Source: Gammaproteobacteria bacterium
Lineage (GTDB): Bacteria; Pseudomonadota; Gammaproteobacteria; GCA-001735895
Reading direction: 5' to 3'
DNA length: 64,000 nucleotides
Assembly (NCBI GenBank): GCA_022340305.1
Contig: JAJDOF010000082.1
Location: 36,230 to 100,229, forward strand
The position numbers and the translations under genes were made by a program. Under the pieces are notes generated by a model. That model ran no database searches. It had not been told where the DNA came from and worked only from the letters and a program-made list of their open reading frames with translations. Positions within the stretch are counted from its first letter, which is position 1. The number at the start of each line of letters is the position of its first letter. This document shows positions 52,497-61,742 of this stretch, piece by piece.

Positions 52497-54197
52497 ATGA
52501 GTACACAACAGTACACGGCCTGGAACCCCGGAATCGAATCGGAGATTCCGAAGGACTACCGTGAGCTGGAAACCATTTACAACTCCGCCAACGTGTTTAC
52601 CCAGCTCGAGCAAATCAACCAGCTGTCGGTGGAAACCGGCCTGAGCCCACAGGAATTGATCGCTTTCCGACCGCATCGGCTGGTGTTGCACGAGCTAATC
52701 GTGCGTATTACCGCCGACATCGTAGTCCGCGAAGGCGAAAACGAGGAAGATCTCGGCATCAATTTTCGCAACATCGCCAACCGCATTTTCAGTCACTACA
52801 TCATCCCCGGCCTGATGCAGATCGAGCACGGTTTCGATACCATGCGCACGCGCATCGAAGACATGACGAGCGCAGAACTTGAGCGCGCACTGTTGCCGCA
52901 GACCTCGCCCGGAAAAGCAAAATCATCTTTATGGTCGAGCCTGTTCAAGGCGAAACCGAAAGCAAAAAAGGTAGCGGCGCAAACCCGGCAGGAACGCGAG
53001 TTCGAAATGATCAATAATTTCAAGACGCGGGGTCTTGCCGCCAGCGACGACCTGGCAGCGGCCGTGTATCGCAGCCTCTATCGTGTACTCGGTTCGATTG
53101 CCACCACGCGCGGATTCATCGGCAACGACCCCGCCTACCTGCGCGACATCTGCGTGCGCCATGCCTGCAATTACCTCGGTAGCCGCGAGATCGGCGTCAA
53201 AGTTGGAGTGCTGGTTGACAAGGCGATCGATGCCGAGGGCTATGACCGTATCGCGGATGCCGACAAGCCCATCCTGCTGAGCCTAAAGGGTGCATCGGCG
53301 GCCGGTAAGAGTTCGCTGCGGCCGATGCTCAGCGAAATGATGACACAACTGGGCATCGCTGAGCAGGGCTGCGGCACCATCAGTCCGGATATCTGGCGGC
53401 GCATGCTGATCGACTACGAAGGACTCGGAGCCAGCCACAAGTACGCCGGTCGCTTCACCAGTTACGAAGTCAATATCATCGACAACAAACTCGATCACTA
53501 CATCCGCGCCAAGGCGGACAAACGCCATTCGATTCCGCATTTGATGGTCGATCGATTTCGTTTCGACAGTTTCGCCAGCGAAAAAATCACCCGCGTGTTA
53601 CACAACACCTACGTACGCTACATCGATACCATGTACATGTATTTTGTCGTGACTCCACCCGCGGCGACCGTGGAGCGCGGCTGGGAACGTGGCCAGGTGC
53701 GCGGCCGCTATAAAGCAGTCGAAGATTTCCTCGGGCATTGCATCGAGGCCTACGCGGGAATGCCAAAGCTGCTGTTCAAGTGGACTTCGCACAAGACACC
53801 GACCTATTTCTTCGAGTTCCTGGATAACAGCGTCCCCAAGGGAACCTACCCCGAACTGATTGCACGCGGAACCCAGGGCAAAATGCAGATTTACCAGCTG
53901 CGCTCCCTGATCGACATCGAACGCTATCAGCGCATCAACGTGCTCGCCACCCGACCCGAGGACGTCGCTGCACCCGCAGGCCAGTTAGAGGTCGCTAACA
54001 ACCTGGGTTTTTTCAAACAATGCATCAAGCGCTTCGCGCTGATCGAGTTTATGAATCGGCAAGACGATCGTTGTTTCCTCGCGATTCGCAGCGCTAGCTT
54101 CGAGGTCTGCGATACAACTTTGTTCAAGCAGAACCTGGTCGATGACAGCCTGCGCGAAATGCTTGCTGAACTCGCGCCCGACTTGCTGAGCGAATAA
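52497..54197 (+). CDS. Large hypothetical protein with a P-loop kinase-like motif
   Basis: A 566-residue soluble protein. The clear motif is LKGASAAGKSS near residue 262 (Walker A GxxxxGKS), followed by an ISPDIWRRMLIDY segment and a HLMVDRFRFDSF stretch that could hold a Walker B or base-binding Asp, as in zeta-toxin-like and gluconate-type kinases. N-terminal ~250 residues are helical with a Lys-rich linker near 140-165 (SSLFKAKPKAKKVAAQ). C-terminal part is uncharacterised. I do not recognise a named family; a phosphotransferase is inferred. ATG at 52497 is preferred over the GTG at 52485. Confidence 0.6.
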   Translation: MSTQQYTAWNPGIESEIPKDYRELETIYNSANVFTQLEQINQLSVETGLSPQELIAFRPHRLVLHELIVRITADIVVREGENEEDLGINFRNIANRIFSHYIIPGLMQIEHGFDTMRTRIEDMTSAELERALLPQTSPGKAKSSLWSSLFKAKPKAKKVAAQTRQEREFEMINNFKTRGLAASDDLAAAVYRSLYRVLGSIATTRGFIGNDPAYLRDICVRHACNYLGSREIGVKVGVLVDKAIDAEGYDRIADADKPILLSLKGASAAGKSSLRPMLSEMMTQLGIAEQGCGTISPDIWRRMLIDYEGLGASHKYAGRFTSYEVNIIDNKLDHYIRAKADKRHSIPHLMVDRFRFDSFASEKITRVLHNTYVRYIDTMYMYFVVTPPAATVERGWERGQVRGRYKAVEDFLGHCIEAYAGMPKLLFKWTSHKTPTYFFEFLDNSVPKGTYPELIARGTQGKMQIYQLRSLIDIERYQRINVLATRPEDVAAPAGQLEVANNLGFFKQCIKRFALIEFMNRQDDRCFLAIRSASFEVCDTTLFKQNLVDDSLREMLAELAPDLLSE

Positions 54198-54246
54198 TAC
54201 CCGGGCTAAACTGCCACCATTGTGGAGCTTATCGACAGGGGTACTC

Positions 54247-54672
54247 ATGAGTAAATCGATCCGCGGCAGCTGCCTTTGCGGTGCCGTCCGCTACCAGTTT
54301 CATGGGCCCGAGTATGTATTTCAGTATTGCCACTGTTCGCGCTGCCGTAAATTCACCGGTAGCGCCCATGCCGCCAATATCATCATCGCGCCCGAGCAGT
54401 TCGAATGGCTGAGCGGGGCCGACCAGGTCGGTCGCTTCGAGCACCCCGAGGCCAAGCATTTTGCAACCTGCTTCTGTCGGCAGTGCGGATCATCGCTGCC
54501 CTGGAAATCGCAAAGTGGTGGCGCGGTGATCATCCCGGCCGGTACCCTCGACGACGATCCCGGGATCCGTCCCAGCCAGAATATCTTCTGGAAAGATCGT
54601 GCAGCCTGGCGCGAAGCCGTCGAGTCGCTGCCACAGTATGACGAGTTGCAACCCCGCAAGGTCGGTGATTGA
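54247..54672 (+). CDS. GFA/CENP-V family zinc protein
   Basis: A 141-residue GFA-type protein (glutathione-dependent formaldehyde-activating family). Zinc ligands: Cys9-x-Cys11 (GSCLCGAVRY), Cys28-x-Cys30-x2-Cys33 (CHCSRC), Cys75-x-Cys77-x2-Cys80 (CFCRQC). The original formaldehyde role applies only to a few members; others bind or reduce small substrates. A start at 54247 (ATG) fits the family. It is convergent with polB, 46 bases away. Confidence 0.88.
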   Translation: MSKSIRGSCLCGAVRYQFHGPEYVFQYCHCSRCRKFTGSAHAANIIIAPEQFEWLSGADQVGRFEHPEAKHFATCFCRQCGSSLPWKSQSGGAVIIPAGTLDDDPGIRPSQNIFWKDRAAWREAVESLPQYDELQPRKVGD

Positions 54673-54718
54673 AGCCGACCAGTGTCGCTGGCCTTCCCGG
54701 TGGGCGCTGTTCGCTGAA

Positions 54719-57073
54719 TCAGAACAGGTTCTGTTGCTGGCGCGTGATCGCATCCATCGACGATCCGATCGCATTCAAAATGGTATCCGCGATCGGGGTT
54801 AGTTGACGCTCGACGATATGCTCGTAATCGAGTCGCGCGCTCTGACACTCGAGCGTCTCGGCACCGGCTACGGTTATCACGTAGCGGATCCAGCTGCGGT
54901 TGCGGTATCGCGCCGGCTCATTTTTCTGCCGAAACTCGGCCTCCGCCTTGATGGCCGCCTGGGCGTGCGGTGGAATATTTTTCTGATACTCGGAAAGCTT
55001 CTTGTGCAAGCGCTTGCGATATACCAGCTTGTCGTCAAACTTTCCCGCGTAGAGGTCGGCAAGCGTCTGCTGGATAAAATCGACGGGATCGGCGCCGTCA
55101 AAAATCAACTGGTACAGGGTTTGCTGGAATTCGCGCGCGAGTTCGGTCCAGTCGGTGCGCACCGTCTCCAGTCCCTTGTAAACGATCTTGCGCTCACCCG
55201 CGCCGTTGTCGACCAGGCCCGCGTAACGCTTTTTACTGCCTTGATCCGAACCTCGCGTGGTCGGCATGAAAAACTGCTGGAAGTGGGTTTCGTATTCCAT
55301 TTCGAGGCAGGAATCGATGCCATATTGTTGCTGCAGGTGATCGCGCCAGTAGCCATTGATCTGCGCTACCAGGTGATTACCGATTTCAGCGGCGGCAGCG
55401 TTGTCGTAACTGCCGTTCAACGATACGAAAACCGAATCGGTATCACCATAGATTACTTCGTATCCTGCGACCTCGATGAGTGTGACCGTCTGAATGATAA
55501 TGTCGCGCCCGCGCTTGGTAATCGAGCTGGTCAGGCGCGAGTCGTGCAACCGGCAGCCGCTGGTGCCGAGTACACCGTAAAACGAATTCATGATGATCTT
55601 GATGGCCTGCGACAGTGCCACGTTCGCGTCGCGCTTGGCCTGGTCACGCGCAGCCCACAGGCTTTCAATGATTTGCGGCAGGATGTGTTCGCTTTTGTGA
55701 AAACTCGCGCCATCGTAGCCCGGTACGACGTCGGACTCATCCGCGGTAGCTGCCGCCACACGGGCGTAGGGATCGACGCGAAAGCTGCGGATAATGCTCG
55801 GGTACAGGCTTTTGTAGTCGAGTACCAGCACCGAACCCTGCAGCCCCGGTTTGGAATCCATCACGTAGCCGCCGGGAGCGCTCAACTCACCCTGGTAATC
55901 GCCGATGTTGGGCGCGATATAGCCCTTGCGATGCAATCGCGGCAGGTAGAGGTTGTCGAAAGCCGCGACCGAGCCACCGGCACGGTCCAGCTCGAGACCG
56001 GTGAGCTGGGCGCGTTCAATCGAAAACCGTATCAACTCGGCATGCTCGAATATATCCCATACCAGTTGGCAGTCTTCGAGATTGTATGCCGCCAGTTGCG
56101 GCTTGTTGTCATGAAACTGCCGACGAATCTGTTTGGCCTTGTAAAGTGGGTCGGCCTTTTCATGATCCTGGATCAGCTTACCGCGACCGAGCAATTCACG
56201 CGCTACCGCGTCGAGCGCAAAACTTGGAAAATTATAGGTCGCTGCGCGCAGGGTATCGATGCCATCGAGCACCACCCTGCCCGGGATCAACACGAAATAG
56301 TGGCTGCGATCGGCTTGCGACTGGCGCCACTGCGGTAACGCGCCTTTACGCCCGATGATGAGCGGTACTGCCATAGCAGTCGCTTTCTTCTGCAGCATCC
56401 GCAGATCGAAATTGACCAGGTTCCATCCAATCAGGATATCGGGGTCAATTTGCGCCACCCATTCGATCCATCGTTGTAACAGGCTGCGCTCATCGGCGAG
56501 GTACTCGATCAGCTCGTCGTCTACGCCATCGCCGATCATCAGCACACGCCGAACCCGTGCACTGACGAAGGCAATCGAGAACAGTTCATCGCTCTCATAG
56601 TCAGTTTCAATGTCGAAGGACATAACCGCAAAATCAGGGCGATATTCGCCCGGCTGCAGCCGCAGATCGTGTATTACCTCGGTACTGTAATCCGCATCGA
56701 TATCGATCGCCGCGGTAATGAAACGCTCACTCAGAAAGCGTTCAGGCGGGCGAATATCCGCTTCATAACAGGCAATGCCCTGCTGGGTCAGGCGATCGCG
56801 CGCACGGTAAAGCTGCTGCTGCGAATCGAAGTAGACCCCGCTAACCGGATCCCCGGAAAAACTGCGTAACTGCAACGCTTTGATGCTGACGCCGCGACTT
56901 TTGCCGAGTAACTGCGTCGCCGCAGCCACGTCGAATTCACGAATGAAAAACAACGCCTGTTGCCGGTGAATCGATACCGCCATCGGACCAGCGGCGGTAC
57001 TCAACCAGAAATCGAGGCGCACACCATCGTGATCATCAACCCACTGCCGAGTCAGCAGGAAGCCCGGCGTCAC
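54719..57073 (-). CDS. polB: DNA polymerase II (family B)
   Basis: A 784-residue family-B DNA polymerase. The proofreading exonuclease holds FDIETD (ExoI) and GWNLVNFDLRML (ExoII). The polymerase holds DYKSLYPSIIRS (motif A), KIIMNSFYGVLG (motif B) and YGDTDSVFV (motif C). It acts in DNA repair and restart, and is usually part of the SOS response; no LexA box was identified. It starts with GTG at 57073, overlapping by GTGA the stop of a frameshifted upstream gene, indicating translational coupling. Confidence 0.95.
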   Translation of the reverse strand: MTPGFLLTRQWVDDHDGVRLDFWLSTAAGPMAVSIHRQQALFFIREFDVAAATQLLGKSRGVSIKALQLRSFSGDPVSGVYFDSQQQLYRARDRLTQQGIACYEADIRPPERFLSERFITAAIDIDADYSTEVIHDLRLQPGEYRPDFAVMSFDIETDYESDELFSIAFVSARVRRVLMIGDGVDDELIEYLADERSLLQRWIEWVAQIDPDILIGWNLVNFDLRMLQKKATAMAVPLIIGRKGALPQWRQSQADRSHYFVLIPGRVVLDGIDTLRAATYNFPSFALDAVARELLGRGKLIQDHEKADPLYKAKQIRRQFHDNKPQLAAYNLEDCQLVWDIFEHAELIRFSIERAQLTGLELDRAGGSVAAFDNLYLPRLHRKGYIAPNIGDYQGELSAPGGYVMDSKPGLQGSVLVLDYKSLYPSIIRSFRVDPYARVAAATADESDVVPGYDGASFHKSEHILPQIIESLWAARDQAKRDANVALSQAIKIIMNSFYGVLGTSGCRLHDSRLTSSITKRGRDIIIQTVTLIEVAGYEVIYGDTDSVFVSLNGSYDNAAAAEIGNHLVAQINGYWRDHLQQQYGIDSCLEMEYETHFQQFFMPTTRGSDQGSKKRYAGLVDNGAGERKIVYKGLETVRTDWTELAREFQQTLYQLIFDGADPVDFIQQTLADLYAGKFDDKLVYRKRLHKKLSEYQKNIPPHAQAAIKAEAEFRQKNEPARYRNRSWIRYVITVAGAETLECQSARLDYEHIVERQLTPIADTILNAIGSSMDAITRQQQNLF

Positions 57074-57413
57074 GACTTTTTCTCCAAGGCGGCGATCATT
57101 TCACCGACCTGGTGCACCAGGTCTTCACCCTGGTAATAGAGGACGATATCAAGTTCAATTTCACCCGCATAAGCGAAGCGAACAAACAGTTGACGAGATC
57201 GCCCACACCACCCTCCAGCGCGAGTCTCGCGCCTGGAATCTGGGCCGGTTGGGGCCCGTTACTGCGAGCGACCCGTTCGACCCCGAGCCATTCCTGCAAC
57301 TGGCGAATATGACCCACACAGGCTGGACGGGTGACATGGTAGCGCGCCTTCGCGGGCGCAATCGAATGCGCTTCGCGCAACGCCAGCAATTCTTCAGGGT
57401 ACTTTGATCCCAC
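57070..57413 (-). pseudogene. Frameshifted unknown gene coupled to polB
   Basis: From GTG at 57413 the frame encodes SKYPEELLALREAHS, ARYHVTRPACVGHIRQLQEW and LEGGVGDL, but then drifts. One base out of frame, the sequence continues with RQLFVRFAYAGEIELDIVLY and EDLVHQVGEMIAALEKKS, ending at a TGA (57070-57072) that overlaps the polB GTG. A one-base deletion near 57190-57195 explains this. The restored protein would be about 115 residues of no family I recognise. It could be a real mutation or a sequencing error. Confidence 0.6.
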
Positions 57414-57524
57414 CGCGGATATCGTCGCGCTAACATCGCATAAGTTAATTTACCGGAAATAAATAGCATTATTGTCGCATAACAATCTATGTGATCATGC
57501 ATATAGATAATCCTGGAGCCTGAC

Positions 57525-58538
57525 ATGCACCTTTCCCGCTTTGCGCGATTTCACTTCGCCCACCTGCCTACTCCACTCGAACCCATGCCACGCCTGTCGG
57601 AATACCTCGCAGGCCCCAGCCTGTGGATCAAGCGCGACGATTGCACCGGCCTGTCATCGGGTGGCAACAAGACGCGCAAGCTCGAATTCCTGATGGCGGA
57701 TGCGGCTGAGCGCGGCGCCGATTGTGTCATAACCCAGGGTGCGACGCAGTCCAACCACGCGCGCCAGACCTGTGCCGCCGCGGCAAAGCTTGGATTTGAA
57801 TGCCATCTCCTGCTCGAAGACCGCAGCGGCTTCCATGATGACAATTACGCCCAAAACGGCAATGTTTTACTCGATCAACTGCATGGCGCCAATATTTCAC
57901 TACGCCCCATCGACAGCGATATGAGTGCCGAAATGGACCAGTTCGCGCAACAACTGCGCGACGACGGCAAGAAGCCTTATATCATTCCCGGCGGTGGCTC
58001 CAACGAAACCGGCGCACTCGGTTATGTCAATGCTGCCCTCGAATTAACGCACCAGGCCAACGAACGCTCGCTGCGCATCGATCATCTGCTCCACGCCACC
58101 GGCAGCGCCGGTACCCAGGCCGGCCTGGTGGTCGGCATGCAGGCGATGAACAGTGGCATCCCGGTATATGGCGTGAGCGTGGACGCCCCGCAAGCAGAGC
58201 AGGAAGTTAAGGTTTACCGACTCGCGCAACGTACCCTCGACTTCATGGGCCTCAGCCAGAATATCGTGCCGCGGGAAAGCGTCGTCGCCAATAGCGATTA
58301 CGTGGGTGACGGCTATGGCCTGCCGACCGAGTCGATGATCGAAGCAGTCAATATGCTGGCCACCCACGAGGGTATCCTGCTCGACCCGGTCTACTCCGGC
58401 AAGGCCTTTGCCGGGTTGATCGACCTGGTGCGCAAGGGTTTTTTCGACAAGGGTGATAATGTCGTGTTCCTGCACACCGGGGGCAGTGTTGCGCTATTCG
58501 CCTACCCGAAGGCTTTTCATTTACCCGGCATCCACTGA
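57525..58538 (+). CDS. D-cysteine desulfhydrase / L-cysteate sulfo-lyase-like PLP enzyme
   Basis: A 337-residue fold-type-II PLP enzyme of the ACC deaminase/D-cysteine desulfhydrase family. [18 protein letters not shown] opens as usual, the Schiff-base Lys49 is in [12 protein letters not shown], and [16 protein letters not shown] binds the substrate carboxylate. The family includes DcyD and CuyA, the cysteate sulfo-lyase of marine sulfonate degraders, and the two cannot be separated by eye. It releases a thiol or sulfite from a beta-substituted alanine. It has its own promoter, between the frameshifted gene and the DegT gene. Confidence 0.82.
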   Translation: MHLSRFARFHFAHLPTPLEPMPRLSEYLAGPSLWIKRDDCTGLSSGGNKTRKLEFLMADAAERGADCVITQGATQSNHARQTCAAAAKLGFECHLLLEDRSGFHDDNYAQNGNVLLDQLHGANISLRPIDSDMSAEMDQFAQQLRDDGKKPYIIPGGGSNETGALGYVNAALELTHQANERSLRIDHLLHATGSAGTQAGLVVGMQAMNSGIPVYGVSVDAPQAEQEVKVYRLAQRTLDFMGLSQNIVPRESVVANSDYVGDGYGLPTESMIEAVNMLATHEGILLDPVYSGKAFAGLIDLVRKGFFDKGDNVVFLHTGGSVALFAYPKAFHLPGIH

Positions 58539-58612
58539 GCACCGGTGCTTTGTATATGCGTGACCCGAACAGGATGGCCGGTGGGTACCCCCGATTGCTC
58601 AGGCTAACGCTG

Positions 58613-58638
58613 GCGCGGCGTAAGCTGCTAAATTCAAG
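58613..58638. promoter_or_regulatory. Shared upstream motif, copy 1
   Basis: GCGCGGCGTAAGCTGCTAAATTC, 123 bases before the DegT gene. A near-identical 21-base core lies 81 bases upstream of the SHMT-like gene (61637-61662). It could be a regulator site or a short repeat; two copies cannot decide. Confidence 0.35.
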
Positions 58639-58760
58639 TCATTTCCACGCAAGTTGCACCATAGCAGTCATCGTGGAGCGCGTGCCACAAGGTTCCCGCA
58701 GGAGAAGGAATATTTTAAAGTAGGTCGCCTGACTGGTTATTCATCGAAAAGAGCAGACAC

Positions 58761-59960
58761 ATGAGTAAAACCCGCTTCACCAAGCCCTTTACCCAACAGG
58801 AATCGATTCCACAGACTGGTATCGATGCGGCGGTGAAATTAATGCAAACAGGCCGTCTGCATCGATATAACTCGATCGCCGACGAAACTGCCGCGGCCGC
58901 GCAGCTGGAACGGGAATACGCTGCCTACATGGGCCAGCGCTACTGCCTGGCCTGTACCTCGGGCGGCTACGCGATGCACGTGGCACTGAAGGCCGCCGGC
59001 TTACGTGCGGGCGAGGTGGTACTCACCAACGCATTCACCCTGGCGCCGGTGCCAGGGGCAATCGACAATGCCGGGGGCAAGCCCCTGCTGGTTGAAATTG
59101 ATGACAACTACTGCGTCGACCTGACACATTTGCAAACCTGTATGCGTCATAGCAAAGCACGCTTCCTGATGCTGTCACACATGCGCGGTCATATCGCCGA
59201 CATGGATGCAGTGGTTGAATTATGCGAGCGCTACCAGGTTATTTTAATCGAAGATTGCGCACACACCATGGGCGCAACCTGGAACGGAAAACGCTCCGGC
59301 AGTTTCGGCCAGGTTGCCTGCTTCAGCACCCAGACCTATAAGCACATGAACTCCGGCGAGGGCGGACTGCTGACCACCGATGACGGTGATATCATGGCGC
59401 GCGCCATCCTATACTCGGGCTCCTACATGCTCTATGAGCGCCACGGCACCCTGCCCGATCTCGAACGCTTTGCCGATATACGGCTCGACACACCCAATTA
59501 CAGTGGGCGCATGGATAATCTGCGCGCTGCTATCCTGCTCGCCCAGATGCCAGAACTGGAGGGCAACTGCAGTCGCTGGAATGACCGTTACCAGGCCTTG
59601 CAATCGCGCCTCGCACAATGCGCGCAACTTCAACTTCCCGAGCGCCCGGAATCCGAATACTTTGTCGGCAGCTCACTACAATTTCGGGTTAAAGATCTGG
59701 ACAAAGACCAGGCGGCGGAATTTATCGCCGGCTGCGCAGCGCGCGGTGTCGAACTGAAGTGGTTTGGCGGCGCTGAGCCCCAGGGTTTCACCAGCCGTTA
59801 TGACAGCTGGCGCTACATCGAAGGCCAGCAGCACCTGCCTTACACGCTGGCGATCCTGGCGAATACCTTCGATTTGCGCATACCGCTGACATTTTCCATC
59901 GAGGACATGGATATCATCGGCGGCATCATTATCGATGAAGCGACAGCGATAATCGCTTAA
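58761..59960 (+). CDS. DegT/DnrJ/EryC1/StrS aminotransferase family protein
   Basis: A 399-residue PLP aminotransferase of the DegT family. PLP phosphate contact SGGYAMHVAL, Asp165 in LIEDCAHTMGA and Schiff-base Lys194 in TQTYKHMNSGEGG, plus SGRMDNLRAAILLAQ, are as in sugar aminotransferases. Such enzymes make amino-sugars for polysaccharides or antibiotics, but no sugar-nucleotide genes are near and the C-terminal half is shorter than in ArnB. The substrate is unknown. The gene stands alone with a GCGCGGC...GCTGCTAAATT sequence 123 bases upstream that recurs before the gene at 61743. Confidence 0.85.
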   Translation: MSKTRFTKPFTQQESIPQTGIDAAVKLMQTGRLHRYNSIADETAAAAQLEREYAAYMGQRYCLACTSGGYAMHVALKAAGLRAGEVVLTNAFTLAPVPGAIDNAGGKPLLVEIDDNYCVDLTHLQTCMRHSKARFLMLSHMRGHIADMDAVVELCERYQVILIEDCAHTMGATWNGKRSGSFGQVACFSTQTYKHMNSGEGGLLTTDDGDIMARAILYSGSYMLYERHGTLPDLERFADIRLDTPNYSGRMDNLRAAILLAQMPELEGNCSRWNDRYQALQSRLAQCAQLQLPERPESEYFVGSSLQFRVKDLDKDQAAEFIAGCAARGVELKWFGGAEPQGFTSRYDSWRYIEGQQHLPYTLAILANTFDLRIPLTFSIEDMDIIGGIIIDEATAIIA

Positions 59961-60114
59961 TCCAGCATCTCATTCCCGGTAATTAGTCGAACCACCACTC
60001 GGTGGGCAGTCCACGGTCGGGAATGACGCAATAGAACCTGGTTATTGCGACTGCAAGCGGCATCTGGTTCAGATCCGGAACTTTTGCAGCATTTTCAGCC
60101 CCTGGCTACAGGGC

Positions 60115-60783
60115 TTAGCGCATTTTTTCATCGATATCGATAATCTTCATCCCGGGTGGTAGATCGTAGTGACTGTTGGCGACCTGCTTGTCCGTGTCGA
60201 GCGTCAGCACTTCAAACATCAGGCCGCCCTGGTCATCGATTATGCGCAGTATGAAGCTACCGGTATCGACCAGATCAGCTATCCGTGAAGCTGCACGCTG
60301 ACATTCCGACAGCAATCCACCCATGCCGGCCATCAGGGTTCGCGACAGCTTATGCATGCCCTGCATCGCCTCGAACATGCGTCGCAAATCTCTATTCTTC
60401 ATGAGTTCGGACGAGCCGTAGAGGCTGCCACAATGCAAACCATTTACGGTCAGATCAAATCTCCCGGCGCTGTAGCCGACAATTTTTTCGTTATCGCCCG
60501 TGGATTTCAGGCTGACGTTTAATCCACCAGCTGTCTAGACGGCGACAATTTCACCGGGGATTGCCCTGATAATTTCGTTACGCTTCGAATCGACTACGAA
60601 ATATTCGCCGCTGGCGCTATCGACGAGCACATAGCCCGGCATTTTGCCGCCGTCGATACGCACTTTCCGAGCATTGCTGGTGATGGTGCTGGTACCTGTC
60701 AAATCCTTGAACTCGATCTGCACGTCAGCCCAGGCTGCATTTCAGATTGCGCAAGACAGCAGGCAATACAGAAACGGTTTCAT
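60115..60783 (-). pseudogene. Exported-protein gene with two in-frame stops
   Basis: From ATG at 60783 the frame reads MKPFLYCLLSCAI, TGA (60742-60744), NAAWADVQIEF, then on through VDSASGEYFVVDSKRNE to TAG at 60535-60537, then TAGGLNVSLKSTGDN and on to TAA at 60115. The same frame stays open either side of both stops, so this is one gene of about 222 codons. The start is a signal peptide ending AWA-D, and the mature part has no family I recognise. Two single-base nonsense changes in an otherwise preserved frame indicate a recent pseudogene; recoding is unlikely because TGA and TAG end other genes here. Confidence 0.7.
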
Positions 60784-60988
60784 AAGCGGCCCCGGATTAT
60801 TCACGTTTATAGCCGGCACAATTTACCACCCGGCGGGACGCCAGGGAATCTGGCAGAGTTCAGAAAATGCGCCTCTCCCGATACGCCGGATCACGCGCAA
60901 GCGGGAACCCGGACAGGGACCGCGCTTTTGACTGCAGGTTGGTTGCAAGATTCGGAAACAACATGGCTGGTCTACAGGACCAGCCATG

Positions 60989-61489
60989 TCACTTTTTCAA
61001 ATGCAGCAAAGGCGGGAACAGTTCGAATTCGCGCAGGCTTTCCGAGAGAATAGCGATGAAACTGTTTTTCATCCCACTGTTGGGAAATACGTTCTGCACG
61101 TCCATGACGTCGAAATAACGATGTTCGGCATAACTCGGATTCCACAAAATCAATGGGCATTCCTGTTTGCTATAAATTGCGGTACCCATACCTTTGTGAA
61201 TTGAACGCACCTCGATCTCGTCATTCTCTTCGTTTTCGTTCAGATAAAGGCAGGAGTTCACGTCTACCTGCATGATTCTCTCGATCGCAGACTGCGGATG
61301 AATCTCACCGATTACGTGAATCATGCGCGTCACATCGGCATCAGGTTGCGTTAGATTAAACGGCCCCTGGATATCATCACGAATAAAAGAATAAGCATGA
61401 TCGTGATATACGATCTTGCCAATAGTCAACAGGTTGCCGACGATGTTTGCAGCATAGTACTTTGAAATGTCTTGAAAAATGTCTTCCAT
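60989..61489 (-). CDS. Hypothetical protein
   Basis: A 166-residue soluble protein with no recognised domain. Features: an N-terminal helix (MEDIFQDISKYYAANIVGNL), GKIVYHDHAYSFIRDDIQGPFNL, an Asn/Glu-rich stretch (NENEENDEIEVRS), YSKQECPLILWNP and a C-terminal basic end. It is neither exported nor membrane-bound. The Met at 61489 is the only start with sensible upstream space. It is separated from the two-stop pseudogene by ~200 bases in the same direction. Confidence 0.6.
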   Translation of the reverse strand: MEDIFQDISKYYAANIVGNLLTIGKIVYHDHAYSFIRDDIQGPFNLTQPDADVTRMIHVIGEIHPQSAIERIMQVDVNSCLYLNENEENDEIEVRSIHKGMGTAIYSKQECPLILWNPSYAEHRYFDVMDVQNVFPNSGMKNSFIAILSESLREFELFPPLLHLKK

Positions 61490-61636
61490 CTGGATGCTTC
61501 TGTTTTTCGGGTTTCACCACTTTGCGGGCGGGCGCCATTACAGCACAAAGGGTACGCTCGAGTATAGACAGCCCCTGCCGTTTAGCTGATGGTAATTTGC
61601 TGCGGGCGCAAGACTGCTGCCTGGTGAGTATTGAGT

Positions 61637-61662
61637 GCGGCGCGGCTAGCTGCTAAATTGAG
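61637..61662. promoter_or_regulatory. Shared upstream motif, copy 2
   Basis: GCGGCGCGGCTAGCTGCTAAATT, 81 bases before the SHMT-like start. It matches the element upstream of the DegT gene (58613-58638) apart from two bases. Role unknown. Confidence 0.35.
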
Positions 61663-61742
61663 CGATTAGCTCAAACGTCGACTCCCATGCCGCAAATCAT
61701 CGGCAGCCCTGGCTGCGCATCTCATCTACACCGTCGCCGACC

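Noticed and set aside
54803..56338. A 511-codon frame opposite polB
   Set aside because: Antisense to a polymerase with intact motifs A-C; translation is low-complexity and unrelated to any family.
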